From Runella sp. SP2 (GTDB lineage Bacteria; Bacteroidota; Bacteroidia; Cytophagales; Spirosomataceae), in contig NZ_CP031030.1 of NCBI RefSeq assembly GCF_003711225.1, forward strand, positions 5,022,001 to 5,086,000: a DNA stretch of 64,000 nucleotides, given 5' to 3'. This document shows, in pieces, positions 37,320 through 46,630 of the stretch (position 1 is its first letter; every line of letters starts with the position of its first letter). The translations under genes were made by a program, and so were the position numbers. A model generated the notes under the pieces. That model searched no databases. It was not told where the DNA came from and worked only from the letters and a program-made list of their open reading frames with translations.

Positions 37320-38465
37320 TTACTGGGAAATTTTTTGTGCAATAGCCACCGCAAAATCTATCGCTTGGTGCATGGGAGCTTCATCCACATGGTCAATAGT
37401 ATCTTCTGGGCGGTGAATATTAGGCATGGTTCCCTCGGCGTCTAAGGCCGAAAGCGTCATGCAAGGAATCCCTGCCCTAACAAACCAAACGGAGTCAAAA
37501 TCAGCCGTGTGCCAATCTCCTATGGCTATTTCTTTAAATTGGGGCTCAGTTTCAATCAAGGCCAGCGCCGCTTTTGTTAGGTCATTGTTGTATTCAATCA
37601 ACGACAAACTGCCCGTTTTTGTAATGACATTCAACTGGCCATTGCCCAATGTATCGAAGTTGATAAGGTAATTTTGGCGACTTTTATCAAACTTTTTCTG
37701 AAAGTAATGATAGGCGCCTATCATGCCTGCTTCTTCAGCATTGGTCAGTACGACTTCTATCTCAGTATCTTTCAGTAACGCCTTCAACTTTTCCGCAGTC
37801 GCTAGCGCAGCTACTACGCCCGTGGCATTGTCACTTGCACCGTTGGTAAAGCCTTTTTGCCAAAAGCCTATTGTTCCCAAAATGGCTTGCCCCAGAAAAT
37901 AAGTAACCAACAACACCCGAATCACCAGCAAGTACTGGTTTTGGGGCAAATGATAACTCAGCCCTACCACAGGAACAGCCAAAGCCATCAAGACCATACT
38001 TGCCCGAATAGAATTACGGAAGCCTTCTTTGGTCTGGCGTCGATACAAAAACGATACGGGGGCGGAGTCGAAATGCGCCATCAAAATCACTTTTCGGCCG
38101 TTATTTTTTTTTCCATAACGACCAATCACATTCTCAGCACGCACCAAAGGCGGGGCGTACAACAACCAAGAGGGACGCCAATCGAAGTAAAGGACACCAT
38201 TGACCGCTGATATGGCTACCAACAACACAGAAACCAACCCCCACCACTGCACACTTAACAGCCCAAATGCCAAAACCCCAATCAGCCAATACATTATCGG
38301 GACGTAAGTAGCTGGGGTTTGAAATGTTTGTTTTTCGACGGTAAAGCCGTTTTTCTGAAGAGTTTCGGCAATCAGGGTCACCGTTTTTGTGTTTGAGCTA
38401 CTTCCAACACCACGGTGCGAAAAAGCAGTGAGTTGTCGTAAAAGTGAGGATGTTTGTAAAGCCAT
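37320..38465 (-). CDS. M28-family zinc peptidase with membrane helices
   Basis: A 381-residue membrane-bound metallopeptidase of the M28 aminopeptidase group. Zinc and catalytic residues can be placed in AHFDSAPV, GASDNATGV, TNAEEAGM and the late NIHRPEDTIDHVD motif. Unlike soluble M28 enzymes it has two hydrophobic helices before the first zinc ligand (about residues 52-92) and another two between AHFDS and GASDN (about 158-205), so a membrane-anchored catalytic domain is expected. Substrates are unknown. It lies 12 bp downstream of the barrel gene on the same strand, so the pair forms an operon. Confidence 0.87.
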   Translation of the reverse strand: MALQTSSLLRQLTAFSHRGVGSSSNTKTVTLIAETLQKNGFTVEKQTFQTPATYVPIMYWLIGVLAFGLLSVQWWGLVSVLLVAISAVNGVLYFDWRPSWLLYAPPLVRAENVIGRYGKKNNGRKVILMAHFDSAPVSFLYRRQTKEGFRNSIRASMVLMALAVPVVGLSYHLPQNQYLLVIRVLLVTYFLGQAILGTIGFWQKGFTNGASDNATGVVAALATAEKLKALLKDTEIEVVLTNAEEAGMIGAYHYFQKKFDKSRQNYLINFDTLGNGQLNVITKTGSLSLIEYNNDLTKAALALIETEPQFKEIAIGDWHTADFDSVWFVRAGIPCMTLSALDAEGTMPNIHRPEDTIDHVDEAPMHQAIDFAVAIAQKISQ

Positions 38466-38477
38466 TCGTACTGGGTG

Positions 38478-39227
38478 CTAGTTGAAACGTCGTTTAGGGG
38501 CAAGGTTATATCGGATACCTACACCAGTGGTAAAGCCTGCGCCTTTGGATACAAACCTTGCGTTATCGGTGGGTTCTTGGTTGTTTTTGATTGACACTTC
38601 CATCTGAGCTATGTTCATCATCCCGACCATTTGGCGAGCATACATGTTCAATGTCCAGCGGCGTGACAATGCCCAATGAATACCTGCATTGAGTTCGGCA
38701 TTTATTGAATGTTGGCGAACGACCCCAACCGAACCTGAATATGCCAACGAATCAGTCCATGTATGCCCACGCGACGTGATTAGGCCACTAAACTTAGTAA
38801 AATTATAGGGTGTATTAGAACGAACGTATTGTAAACCTGCGCCGAGGTGTGCTTCTAGCTTATCATGAAAAACCCGTACTCGCCAGTTGGCACGAATTGG
38901 AATGCTTAAAAAACGAAAGGAATTGGTTCCAATGACCCGATCTGTTTGGTATAGATAAACAAGATTGAGCGGTAAAGCATACGCTCCCGTTTCTACCGAG
39001 AAATAAGGGTTCAAGATTTTTCCAATTTTGAGGCCATAGATGGGCATGATACCTGAGCCTCCTGAGCTATATTTTTGGAGTTCTCCCGCCACCATACGGG
39101 TTTGGCTACTAAAGATACCAAAATCGGCCCCGACGTACCAGTGACCTTTAAAAAGGCGGTTTTGGCAAAATCCTGACGACAACGAAAACCACCACAACAA
39201 TCCAGCAAGCGCGTAACCGTGTTTCAT
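38478..39227 (-). CDS. Outer-membrane beta-barrel protein (PorT-like)
   Basis: A 249-residue exported barrel. The signal sequence ends near SGFCQ. Alternating strands with Gly-rich turns follow (YVGADFGIF, GAGLQYVRS, TGVGIRYNLA), as in the PorT/OmpW-style barrels of Bacteroidota. The last residues (KRRFN) do not end in a classical Phe, which is slightly unusual. It is the first gene of a two-gene operon with the M28 peptidase, and its upstream region contains the hairpin array at 39337-39604. Confidence 0.75.
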   Translation of the reverse strand: MKHGYALAGLLWWFSLSSGFCQNRLFKGHWYVGADFGIFSSQTRMVAGELQKYSSGGSGIMPIYGLKIGKILNPYFSVETGAYALPLNLVYLYQTDRVIGTNSFRFLSIPIRANWRVRVFHDKLEAHLGAGLQYVRSNTPYNFTKFSGLITSRGHTWTDSLAYSGSVGVVRQHSINAELNAGIHWALSRRWTLNMYARQMVGMMNIAQMEVSIKNNQEPTDNARFVSKGAGFTTGVGIRYNLAPKRRFN

Positions 39228-39336
39228 GGGCAGGGAGGGTTAAAATTCTGAATCTGTGGCTAATATACGAAAATGAATGATACGTTGCTCGGTTGTCCGT
39301 AACTTTGTTTTCGTTTATTCTTTTTGGATATTTTTT

Positions 39337-39393
39337 AAACAGAAATCGGTCAAATAAAGGAAGTGAACACCTTTATTTGACCGATTTCTGTTT
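39337..39393. terminator. Perfect 24-bp hairpin between two same-strand genes
   Basis: Arms at 39337-39360 and 39370-39393 are exactly complementary over 24 bp, with a 9-nt loop. It begins AAACAGAAATCGG on the left arm and ends in TTTT on the right. It may be a terminator for genes on either side or an RNA processing element. It sits just beside the 68-bp array. Confidence 0.7.
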
Positions 39394-39400
39394 TACCTAA

Positions 39401-39604
39401 GTCAGACGATAGTCAGACTGCACGTTAAAATCGTAGGGTCGGTCTGACTGACGTCTGACCAAGTCCCAGTCAGACGATAGTCAGACTGTAAGTTAAAATC
39501 GCAGGTTCGGGCTGACTATCGTTTGACCGAGTTCCAGTCAGACGATAGTCAGACTGTATGTTAAAATCGTAGGTTCGGTCTGACTATCGTCTGACCGAGT
39601 ATTA
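39401..39604. repeat. Three-copy 68-bp tandem array of hairpins
   Basis: Three consecutive units start at 39401, 39469 and 39537 with an exact 68-bp period. Each unit has an 18-nt left arm GTCAGACGATAGTCAGAC (identical in all three), a 23-nt conserved loop containing GTTAAAATCG, and a right arm 41 bp after the unit start. The right arm is perfect in the third copy and has two changes in each of the first two. The arm itself is a spaced repeat of GTCAGAC. The third unit ends on the stop codon of the gene at 39602. It is not a CRISPR: there are no unique spacers. Confidence 0.93.
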
Positions 39605-40015
39605 GAACCAACCTGCGCCTAGATTACGGAAAGGCCAAGGAATAGATAAGAAAATAACGACCAATGCGATTAAGTAAAACGTAAACACTTTTGCGTGGTT
39701 TCCTTTTTTCCCTTGGGCGTTGCCGACCGTAATAAGAGCTACGGCAATAAGCATCCCCACGAGGTGTTCAACGGCATAGAAGCGATAAAACTTATCGCTC
39801 ATCATATCAAATCGTACTTTCACACCAATGTTCATAAAGTACAAAATCAAACCGATAAGTAATTGCGTATGCGTCGCAATCATGGCAAACAAATATACTT
39901 TAGAATATGGGGCATTACTTTCACTTTTCTTACCGAATGCCGTAAAAATAGCCGCTATCAAAAGCCCTAATACGACATATCGCAAACCTGAGTGCGCACG
40001 AACGAGAATTTCCAT
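39602..40015 (-). CDS. Small integral membrane protein, possible heme-binding
   Basis: A 137-residue protein with four hydrophobic segments (about residues 12-28, 41-61, 84-100 and 113-130). Histidines sit at or in membrane segments (RAHSGLRY, ATHTQLL, EHLVGML), as in small cytochrome-b-like proteins of Bacteroidota. Heme binding is therefore possible but not shown. It lies downstream of the Rrf2 regulator on the same strand and could be under its control. The stop codon coincides with the end of the hairpin array. Confidence 0.7.
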   Translation of the reverse strand: MEILVRAHSGLRYVVLGLLIAAIFTAFGKKSESNAPYSKVYLFAMIATHTQLLIGLILYFMNIGVKVRFDMMSDKFYRFYAVEHLVGMLIAVALITVGNAQGKKGNHAKVFTFYLIALVVIFLSIPWPFRNLGAGWF

Positions 40016-40086
40016 TTGGGATTGGGTTGTTTAAAGTGGCGAGCCACTGTTATTTGTTAATTGTTGACTAAATACCAGGCTTTCAA

Positions 40087-40497
40087 CTATTTCACAAAAA
40101 TCGAAAGGGTTGTTGACTCATATACGCCCAAGTTTGCATCCCGAACATTTTCCATGATAGGTCTTAAAGCACAAGTAGCTTCGTCGATGCAGTCATCGCA
40201 TTTCACATAAAAATGCAAAGACACACATGGTGTTGGAGCAATGGGACCATCAATAACCCGAATCACTTGCGCAAAATTGACACGTTCTGGATCCACTCTC
40301 AGCATGTATCCTCCGCCTTTGCCTTTTTGGCTTGATAAAATACCGTGATTACGCAATTCCAACAGAATAGCCTCCAAAAACTTCTTAGGTATATTTTCGC
40401 GCTCAGCAATATGAGAAATAAGCACAGGGCCTTTGCCATGCTCTTCGGTCAAAACTTTCAAAGCTTTGAGGGCGTATTTGGCTTTTTTAGAAATCAT
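40087..40497 (-). CDS. Rrf2-family regulator with cysteine cluster
   Basis: A 136-residue regulator with an N-terminal winged helix (about residues 1-65: KYALKALKVL, IPKKFLEAIL, KGKGGGYML). The C-terminal part carries Cys91, Cys100, Cys103 and Cys109, the region where IscR/NsrR-type members bind an iron-sulfur cluster. The spacing (C-x8-C-x2-C-x5-C) suggests a cluster here too. Likely signals are nitric oxide, redox state or iron-sulfur status, which is inference. It probably controls itself and the downstream membrane gene. Confidence 0.9.
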   Translation of the reverse strand: MISKKAKYALKALKVLTEEHGKGPVLISHIAERENIPKKFLEAILLELRNHGILSSQKGKGGGYMLRVDPERVNFAQVIRVIDGPIAPTPCVSLHFYVKCDDCIDEATCALRPIMENVRDANLGVYESTTLSIFVK

Positions 40498-40544
40498 GAG
40501 TTAATCATTATGGTTGAGGGTTATTAACAAAAAAGACTTTTTTG

Positions 40545-40552
40545 CAAATTTA
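40545..40552 (-). promoter_or_regulatory. Candidate -7 box for the Rrf2 gene
   Basis: On the minus strand this reads TAAATTTG, a perfect TAnnTTTG box about 50 bp before the start codon at 40497. No good -33 TTTG is visible, so confidence is limited. Confidence 0.4.
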
Positions 40553-40642
40553 GTCGATTTGAACAATAGATTATCATGTTCAACTCATATTTTTTACAAC
40601 TTTTTTCTATAGTCTATTAAATTTGAGTACATTACACTTGAC

Positions 40643-41800
40643 CTAACTCAAGCGGTCTTTAAAACTATCGTAGCCATATTCTTTGACAAGTTTAAAAGTA
40701 CCATTTTGCTGAAATATACCAATTGAAGGTAAATTTACCCCGTTAAAGGTCGTCGTTTTAACCATTGTGTAGTGAATCATGTCATCAAAGACCAGCGTTT
40801 GCCCGATTTCCAGCGGCTGGTCAAAGGAATAATCTCCCATAAAATCACCTGCCAAACAAGTCATTCCGCCAAGGCGATAAGTTGGTTTTCCTGCCTGTGG
40901 CTCATGGTAAGCCCCCAAAATACGTGGCTTGTACGGCATTTCGAGGGTATCGGGCATATGCGCAGCAAATGATGTATCCAAAATTGCGACCTCAATTCCT
41001 TGGCTATTGATAATATCCAAAACCGTAGAAGTCAAATACCCCGTTCGCCAAGCAATTGCCGAGCCTGGTTCTAAAATAACATCTAATTTATACTTTTCTT
41101 TCAGCCTTTTTACCAACTGAACGAGTTTTGGAATATCGTACCCTTCGCGCGTCATGAGATGGCCTCCACCCATATTTAGCCACTTTGCTTGGTGCAATAA
41201 ATCTCCAAACCGCGCTTCCAAAGCTTCCAGTGTTCGCTCAAGCACATCCGAACCATTTTCGCATAACGTATGAAAATGAATCCCTTCAATTCCTTCGGGA
41301 AGTTCCGACCCAAAATGATCCCGTGTTACTCCTAGGCGCGAACCAGGCACACACGGATTGTACATATCAGTATCTACTTCCGAATACTGCGGATTGACCC
41401 GAATTCCACACGAGACACTTGCCGCTGGGTGAGTGGCATTATAAGCACTTACTTTGTCTTTGAAGCGATTCCATTGAGAAAGCGAATTGAAGGTAATGTG
41501 GCTACTACGCTCCAAGACTTCATCAAACTCATTGTCTTTGTAGGCAGGAATGTACGTATGCGATGGGTGTCCTAGATACTCATTGATCAATTTAATTTCA
41601 TTGAGTGAACTAGCTGTAGCCCCAGGTAAATATTCTCTTACAATCGGGAAAGCACTGAACATCGAAAAACCTTTCAAAGCCAAGATGATTTGGCAGCCAG
41701 CCTCGTCCATCACTCCTTTGATAAGTTGTAGATTCTGGCGCAATAAGCGCTCTTCCAATACAAAACAAGGCGACGGAAGGGTTGTAAAATCAATAGACAT
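40643..41800 (-). CDS. nspC: Carboxynorspermidine decarboxylase
   Basis: PLP enzyme that decarboxylates carboxy(nor)spermidine in the alternative spermidine/norspermidine pathway. It has 385 residues, the usual size. The PLP lysine is Lys43 in ALKGFS; the HFHTLCENGSD segment, GGGHLMT loop and EPGSAIAWRTGYL phosphate-binding motif are typical of this alanine-racemase-fold group. The CLAGDFMGDY stretch supplies the second-subunit active-site Cys and Asp. The dehydrogenase partner is not in the window. It is divergent from the patatin gene; a TAnnTTTG-like box (TATATTTG on the minus strand, 41870-41877) may be its promoter. Confidence 0.93.
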   Translation of the reverse strand: MSIDFTTLPSPCFVLEERLLRQNLQLIKGVMDEAGCQIILALKGFSMFSAFPIVREYLPGATASSLNEIKLINEYLGHPSHTYIPAYKDNEFDEVLERSSHITFNSLSQWNRFKDKVSAYNATHPAASVSCGIRVNPQYSEVDTDMYNPCVPGSRLGVTRDHFGSELPEGIEGIHFHTLCENGSDVLERTLEALEARFGDLLHQAKWLNMGGGHLMTREGYDIPKLVQLVKRLKEKYKLDVILEPGSAIAWRTGYLTSTVLDIINSQGIEVAILDTSFAAHMPDTLEMPYKPRILGAYHEPQAGKPTYRLGGMTCLAGDFMGDYSFDQPLEIGQTLVFDDMIHYTMVKTTTFNGVNLPSIGIFQQNGTFKLVKEYGYDSFKDRLS

Positions 41801-41887
41801 GTTATTTATATTGTCGAGTGACGGATGATTGAATCTTTATTTTATACAAATTTGTTGCGATACAGACGACAAATATAAAACTATAAT

Positions 41888-42652
41888 ATGAAAATCGGAC
41901 TTGTACTATCGGGAGGAGGCGCCCGTGGCATCATGCACTTAGGCGTTATTAAAGCATTAAACGAACAAGGTATTGTCCCCGATTTTATTGCTGGCACAAG
42001 CGCAGGAGCCATCGCAGGTGCTTTGGTCGCTCATGGATACAGCCCCGACGAGGTATTGCAAATCCTGTTAAAGACCAATTTTCTCAAATACTTACGTCCT
42101 TCATTTTCAGCACCAGGGTTACTGAAAATGGACAAAGTAGAAGATTTATACCTCCAATTACTTCCCCATAATTCGTTTGCTCAGCTCAAAACACCACTCA
42201 TTGTGGCGGCTACAGACATCGAACAAGGCGAAATTGTTTATTTTGATCAGGGCGAGCTCATTCGGCCGCTGATGGCTTCAAGCTGCCTACCAGGTATTTT
42301 TTCCCCCGTTAACTTTCAAAAAAGGATGTTAGTCGATGGGGCAGTTCTCAACAACCTTCCCATTGAGCCCCTGCTCGACCGCCAGGCTGATTTTCTCATC
42401 GCTTCCAATTGCAACCCACATTCCTTAGACAAGCCCCTCAACTCAACGCGTACCATCATTGAACGCAGTTTGCTTTTAGCTGTTCGTAACAAAACCCAAG
42501 AAAGACTCCAACGCTGTGATATTGTGCTAGAACCCAAAGAGGTAGGCCGTTACGACATTTTCGACGTTCGCAAAGCACGTGAGATTTTTCAGATAGGATA
42601 TCGTTGTGCGCTCAAGCAACCCATGCTTCTTTCCTCTCTCGCCAAAAAGTAG
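41888..42652 (+). CDS. Patatin-like phospholipase
   Basis: A 254-residue cytoplasmic or peripheral lipid acyl hydrolase. All patatin motifs are present: the oxyanion loop GGGARG (9-14), the nucleophile elbow GTSAG with Ser38, and the catalytic Asp150 in DGAVLNN. There is no signal peptide or membrane segment. This short form corresponds to the RssA/YlbK-type stand-alone patatins. The substrate is presumably a membrane phospholipid. It is divergent from nspC and is followed by a 650-bp gene-free region. Confidence 0.92.
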   Translation: MKIGLVLSGGGARGIMHLGVIKALNEQGIVPDFIAGTSAGAIAGALVAHGYSPDEVLQILLKTNFLKYLRPSFSAPGLLKMDKVEDLYLQLLPHNSFAQLKTPLIVAATDIEQGEIVYFDQGELIRPLMASSCLPGIFSPVNFQKRMLVDGAVLNNLPIEPLLDRQADFLIASNCNPHSLDKPLNSTRTIIERSLLLAVRNKTQERLQRCDIVLEPKEVGRYDIFDVRKAREIFQIGYRCALKQPMLLSSLAKK

Positions 42653-43299
42653 GGCTACCACTCCGTCAAAATTAGCATACTAAATAGACGAAATACCTTT
42701 TTTTAAAGACGAAAACCTCAATGACACACCTTAGTGTCAATAAAATTTAACATTCTTTTTTTACTTTTTTATTGTACTTTTTAAAGAATTTTATTTTAAA
42801 TTTGCATCGAAAAAAAAACGTTGCGCTGGGATTAACATGGCTTATCATTCGCCTAAAATACCTAGAATATTCGCTTAAAAACGCTTATAATAGCAAATTT
42901 TTCTTTCCAAAGTACCCATTTTTCATAGATGATTTTTGGTAAATCGACACTTTTACCGAATTTACTTCCTATTTGATTTCTTGGATTATTTGATTTACTT
43001 TACGAACGGAATTTTCTTAACCTAACTAAATCTTGATATGACAAAAAACTCTACTTTCTCAATTTCTTCGTATTTCTTATAGCGCTGCTATTTTTCATTC
43101 CAGACAGATAGACATACATTGAATAATATCTAGGCAACACATTTGATGCAATGCCTTTATATAGTTGTTCTATGGTATGGATTCTATTGCAGTTCTGCGA
43201 TGATTATATAGCCGTTTTTGCTTTTGCGCTCACGCGTTTTTCTTAACCATAACTAATGTTTCACTTATCTAACCAAACTAAATCAAATCAAACATCCCT
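42653..43299 (+). promoter_or_regulatory. Long leader region of the SusC/SusD unit
   Basis: A 647-bp AT-rich gene-free stretch. A perfect -7 box TAAATTTG (42797-42804), with TTG at 42772-42774 as a possible -33, predicts a transcript start about 485 bp before susC. Within the leader, an ATG at 43038 opens a 14-codon frame ending TAG (43080-43082), followed by no clear hairpin. A long leader could host post-transcriptional control, but I see no known riboswitch. Confidence 0.45.
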
Positions 43300-46200
43300 A
43301 TGAGGAAAATTCTATTTCTGAGCTTCCTGTTGATATGCGCAGGTTGTGTCACAGTAGTGGCTCAAGATCGCAAGATTACAGGAAAAGTGACCTCGGCAGA
43401 GGACGGGAGTGCCCTGCCAGGTGTGTCGGTAGTAGTAAAGGGTACGTCGAAAGGTGTGAATACCGACGGGAATGGAAGCTATTCAATAGATGCTTCTAAC
43501 AGCTCTACATTAGTGTTTAGCTTTGTTGGTACGGTTTCTCAAGAAATTGCTGTAGGTAACCGCACCCAAATCAACGTTACCTTGGCAGCTGACACCAAGC
43601 AATTGTCGGAAGTGGTAGTAACGGCGGTTGGTATCCAGCGCGACAAGAAGGCATTGGCTTTTGCCGTTTCTAACGTAAAAGGGTCTGATTTACAACAACG
43701 TTCTGAGCCTGACCCACTTCGTGCATTGAGTGGTAAAGTGCCAGGGGTTAACATCACAGCAGGTAACGGTGCCCCAGGTGCGGGTACTCGTATCACCATT
43801 CGTGGTAACAACTCATTTACAGGTAATAACCAACCTCTTTTTGTTGTGGACGGTATTCCTTTTGATAACGGTGTAAACTCGACCCAAGGTTACAACCAAA
43901 ACACCGTAACCTCAAACCGTGCGTATGACATCGACCCTAACAACATTGAGTCAATGACGGTATTGAAAGGTGCAGCGGCTTCGGCGCTTTACGGTTCACG
44001 TGCTGCCAATGGGGTAATCGTTATCACCACAAAAGCAGGTAGCAAATCGGCCCGCAAAGGATTGGAAGTAACCTACAATTCTTCTTATTCGGTTGAAAAA
44101 ATATCTTCATTACCTGAGTACCAAGATAGCTATTCTCAAGGTTCAAATCAAACGTATAATGGTGGTTTTATCGGAAACTGGGGAACTGCCATGCCAGATG
44201 CAGTAGATCGTATCAACGCGGCTTTGGGCTTTGAGCGTTATTCTAAAATCATTGACCCTGATTATCCTGCAGGTACAATTCCTCACCCATTGGTAGATGC
44301 TACTGTTCCATACGGTGCCGCGCGTTACAAAACAGCTTTCCCTGAGCTATTGCAAGCAAATGGCCGTGGTATTGCAGTACCTTTGAAAGCATACGATATT
44401 GTAGGTGGATTTTTCCGTACAGGAAAAGTATTGGAAAACGGTATCCAAATTAACTCTACGGGTGACAAAACATCTATCAATGCGTCAATGTCACGTACAA
44501 AAAATGATGGGATTGTTCCTAACTCATCAACAGAGCGTACTACATTGAGTTTCGGTGGAAATGCTACCTTGGTCAATGGCCTAAATGTGAGCGGTAGCGT
44601 AGCCTATACCCGTACCAACCAAACAAGCCCACAATCAGGTGCTGGTTATTATGCTGATTACGGCGGCTTGGCTTCAGCTGGATCTATCTATAGTCGTTTA
44701 TTTTATTTGCCACGTAACTATGATTTGAACGGCTATCCTTTTGAAAACCCAGTGGATGGTTCAAACGTATTCTACCGTGCACTTGACAATCCACTTTGGA
44801 CGTCTAAGTACAATCTTTATACCTCAAGTGTAAACCGTGTTTACGGAAACATGGCATTGAGTTACGACGTAACACCTTGGTTAAACCTAACGGCTCGGGG
44901 TGGTTTGAATACGTACTCAGAAATTCGCCGCAACCAAGTTCGTCCAGGTGGTACTTTCCAGCCACTTGGGTCTGTATTACGCCAAGATTTGACCAATTCA
45001 GAGGTTGACTTTACGTTTTTGGCCACCGCACAGCATGACTTTACTGAAAAATTCAACGCAAAATTATTGCTTGGATTTAACCCTAACGAACGTAGTTACA
45101 GTGAGTCAGGCGTAGCTGGATCTCCTGTAATTGATCCAAACGTAATGACAACTGCAGCAACTTTGACCCAAACTGCGTACGAATATTCTCGCAAGCGCCG
45201 TTTGTATGGTATTTTCTCTGAATTAACCTTGGGTTATGGCAACTATGCGTTCATTACGGCATCAGTTCGTCAAGACCATTCTTCTACCTTACCTGCGGCT
45301 AACAATAGCTATATCTATCCTGCTATTTCAGGTTCGCTTATCTTCACTGACATCTTTGCTCTTCCTAAAAACATTATCAACTTTGGTAAAATCAGAGCTA
45401 ACTATGCTAAGGTAGGTAAAGATGCAGATCCATACCAAGTAAATACGGCTTACAACTTGAGTCGTACTTTCTACAATGCAACGGCCATTTCAACCGCTTC
45501 TTTACCAAGCCAGTTGAACAACGCCTCTCTAAGACCAGAATTTACGTCTGAGGTAGAATTAGGTGCCGAACTTCAATTCTTAAACAACCGTATCGGTGTT
45601 GATATTGCTAACTTTAATCGTGTTTCTACAGATTTGATTGTAACGCGTCAGTTGCCAAACACTACTGGTTTTAACACAGAAATCACCAACGCAGGTAAAA
45701 TCTCAAACAAAGGATGGGAATTGGGCTTAACGCTTGTGCCAGTAAAACTACGTAATGGCTTTACTTGGACTTCGTTTGTAGCTTATACACGTATCCGCTC
45801 TAAAGTAGAAGATGCAGGCCCTGGTGGAGAAATCTTCATCGGTGGAACTGGTCTTTCGTCATTGGGAACTATCTTCCGTAACGGATTGCCTTATGGCCAA
45901 ATTTACGGATCAGTAAATGCACGCGACGAAAATGGCAACTTGTTGATTAACCCTAACACTGGTTTGCCAATCCGCGCGGCTAGTGCGTCCATCATCGGAG
46001 ATCCTAACACAAGATACACTTTGGGTTGGACAAACACAGTGTCTTTCAAAGGATTTAATTTGAATATCTTGCTTGATTACAAAGCGGGTGGAAGCTTGTT
46101 CTCATCTACGGCAGCGTCGTTGTTGTTGCGTGGTCAGTTGAAAACTTCAGAAGATCGTGAAGGAATGCGCGTAATTCCAGGTGTCTTGGGTGATCCAGCT

Positions 46201-46590
46201 ACGTACAAGCCATTGTTGGGTGACGACGGTAAGCCTATCAAAAACACGATTGCCATGTCTGCCTTCCAGTACCACTTCACAGATGGCTATGGTGCATACG
46301 GTGCTGATGAAGTAAACATCTACGATGCTACAGTTATCCGCTTGCGTGAAATTTCTTTGGGTTATGAAGTTCCAAAAACATTCCTAAAAAAATACACGAA
46401 AGTATTTGGTGGGCTTCGCCTCTCTGCTTCGGGTCGTAACTTGTGGTTCTACGCTCCAAACATGTTGCCTGGCTTGAACTTTGACCCAGAGATTTTATCA
46501 AACTTCTCTGATTCAAACATCCAAGGATTTGATTTAGGGGCTTCACCATCGACTCGTCGTTTTGGTCTGAACATAACGGCAACGTTCTAA
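43300..46590 (+). CDS. SusC/RagA-family TonB-linked receptor
   Basis: A 1,096-residue outer-membrane importer. The signal peptide ends near VTVVAQ (residue 22). The carboxypeptidase-regulatory-like domain (about 25-105, ITGKVTSAEDGSALPGVSV) is followed by the TonB plug (about 112-240, FVVDGIPFDNG and MTVLKGAAASALYGSRAANGVIVI) and a large barrel ending LNITATF with terminal Phe. It works with the SusD lipoprotein encoded 40 bp downstream to capture and import a glycan or peptide. No glycoside hydrolase lies nearby, so the ligand cannot be named. Codon use looks like that of highly expressed genes (many GGT, CGT). Confidence 0.95.
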   Translation: MRKILFLSFLLICAGCVTVVAQDRKITGKVTSAEDGSALPGVSVVVKGTSKGVNTDGNGSYSIDASNSSTLVFSFVGTVSQEIAVGNRTQINVTLAADTKQLSEVVVTAVGIQRDKKALAFAVSNVKGSDLQQRSEPDPLRALSGKVPGVNITAGNGAPGAGTRITIRGNNSFTGNNQPLFVVDGIPFDNGVNSTQGYNQNTVTSNRAYDIDPNNIESMTVLKGAAASALYGSRAANGVIVITTKAGSKSARKGLEVTYNSSYSVEKISSLPEYQDSYSQGSNQTYNGGFIGNWGTAMPDAVDRINAALGFERYSKIIDPDYPAGTIPHPLVDATVPYGAARYKTAFPELLQANGRGIAVPLKAYDIVGGFFRTGKVLENGIQINSTGDKTSINASMSRTKNDGIVPNSSTERTTLSFGGNATLVNGLNVSGSVAYTRTNQTSPQSGAGYYADYGGLASAGSIYSRLFYLPRNYDLNGYPFENPVDGSNVFYRALDNPLWTSKYNLYTSSVNRVYGNMALSYDVTPWLNLTARGGLNTYSEIRRNQVRPGGTFQPLGSVLRQDLTNSEVDFTFLATAQHDFTEKFNAKLLLGFNPNERSYSESGVAGSPVIDPNVMTTAATLTQTAYEYSRKRRLYGIFSELTLGYGNYAFITASVRQDHSSTLPAANNSYIYPAISGSLIFTDIFALPKNIINFGKIRANYAKVGKDADPYQVNTAYNLSRTFYNATAISTASLPSQLNNASLRPEFTSEVELGAELQFLNNRIGVDIANFNRVSTDLIVTRQLPNTTGFNTEITNAGKISNKGWELGLTLVPVKLRNGFTWTSFVAYTRIRSKVEDAGPGGEIFIGGTGLSSLGTIFRNGLPYGQIYGSVNARDENGNLLINPNTGLPIRAASASIIGDPNTRYTLGWTNTVSFKGFNLNILLDYKAGGSLFSSTAASLLLRGQLKTSEDREGMRVIPGVLGDPATYKPLLGDDGKPIKNTIAMSAFQYHFTDGYGAYGADEVNIYDATVIRLREISLGYEVPKTFLKKYTKVFGGLRLSASGRNLWFYAPNMLPGLNFDPEILSNFSDSNIQGFDLGASPSTRRFGLNITATF

Positions 46591-46630
46591 TCAGTAGCCC
46601 AATTCATTCATCATTCAAAAGAGACATACA

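Noticed and set aside
39401-39604. CRISPR array
   Set aside because: The whole 68-bp unit repeats, including the loop, so there are no unique spacers, and no cas gene is present.
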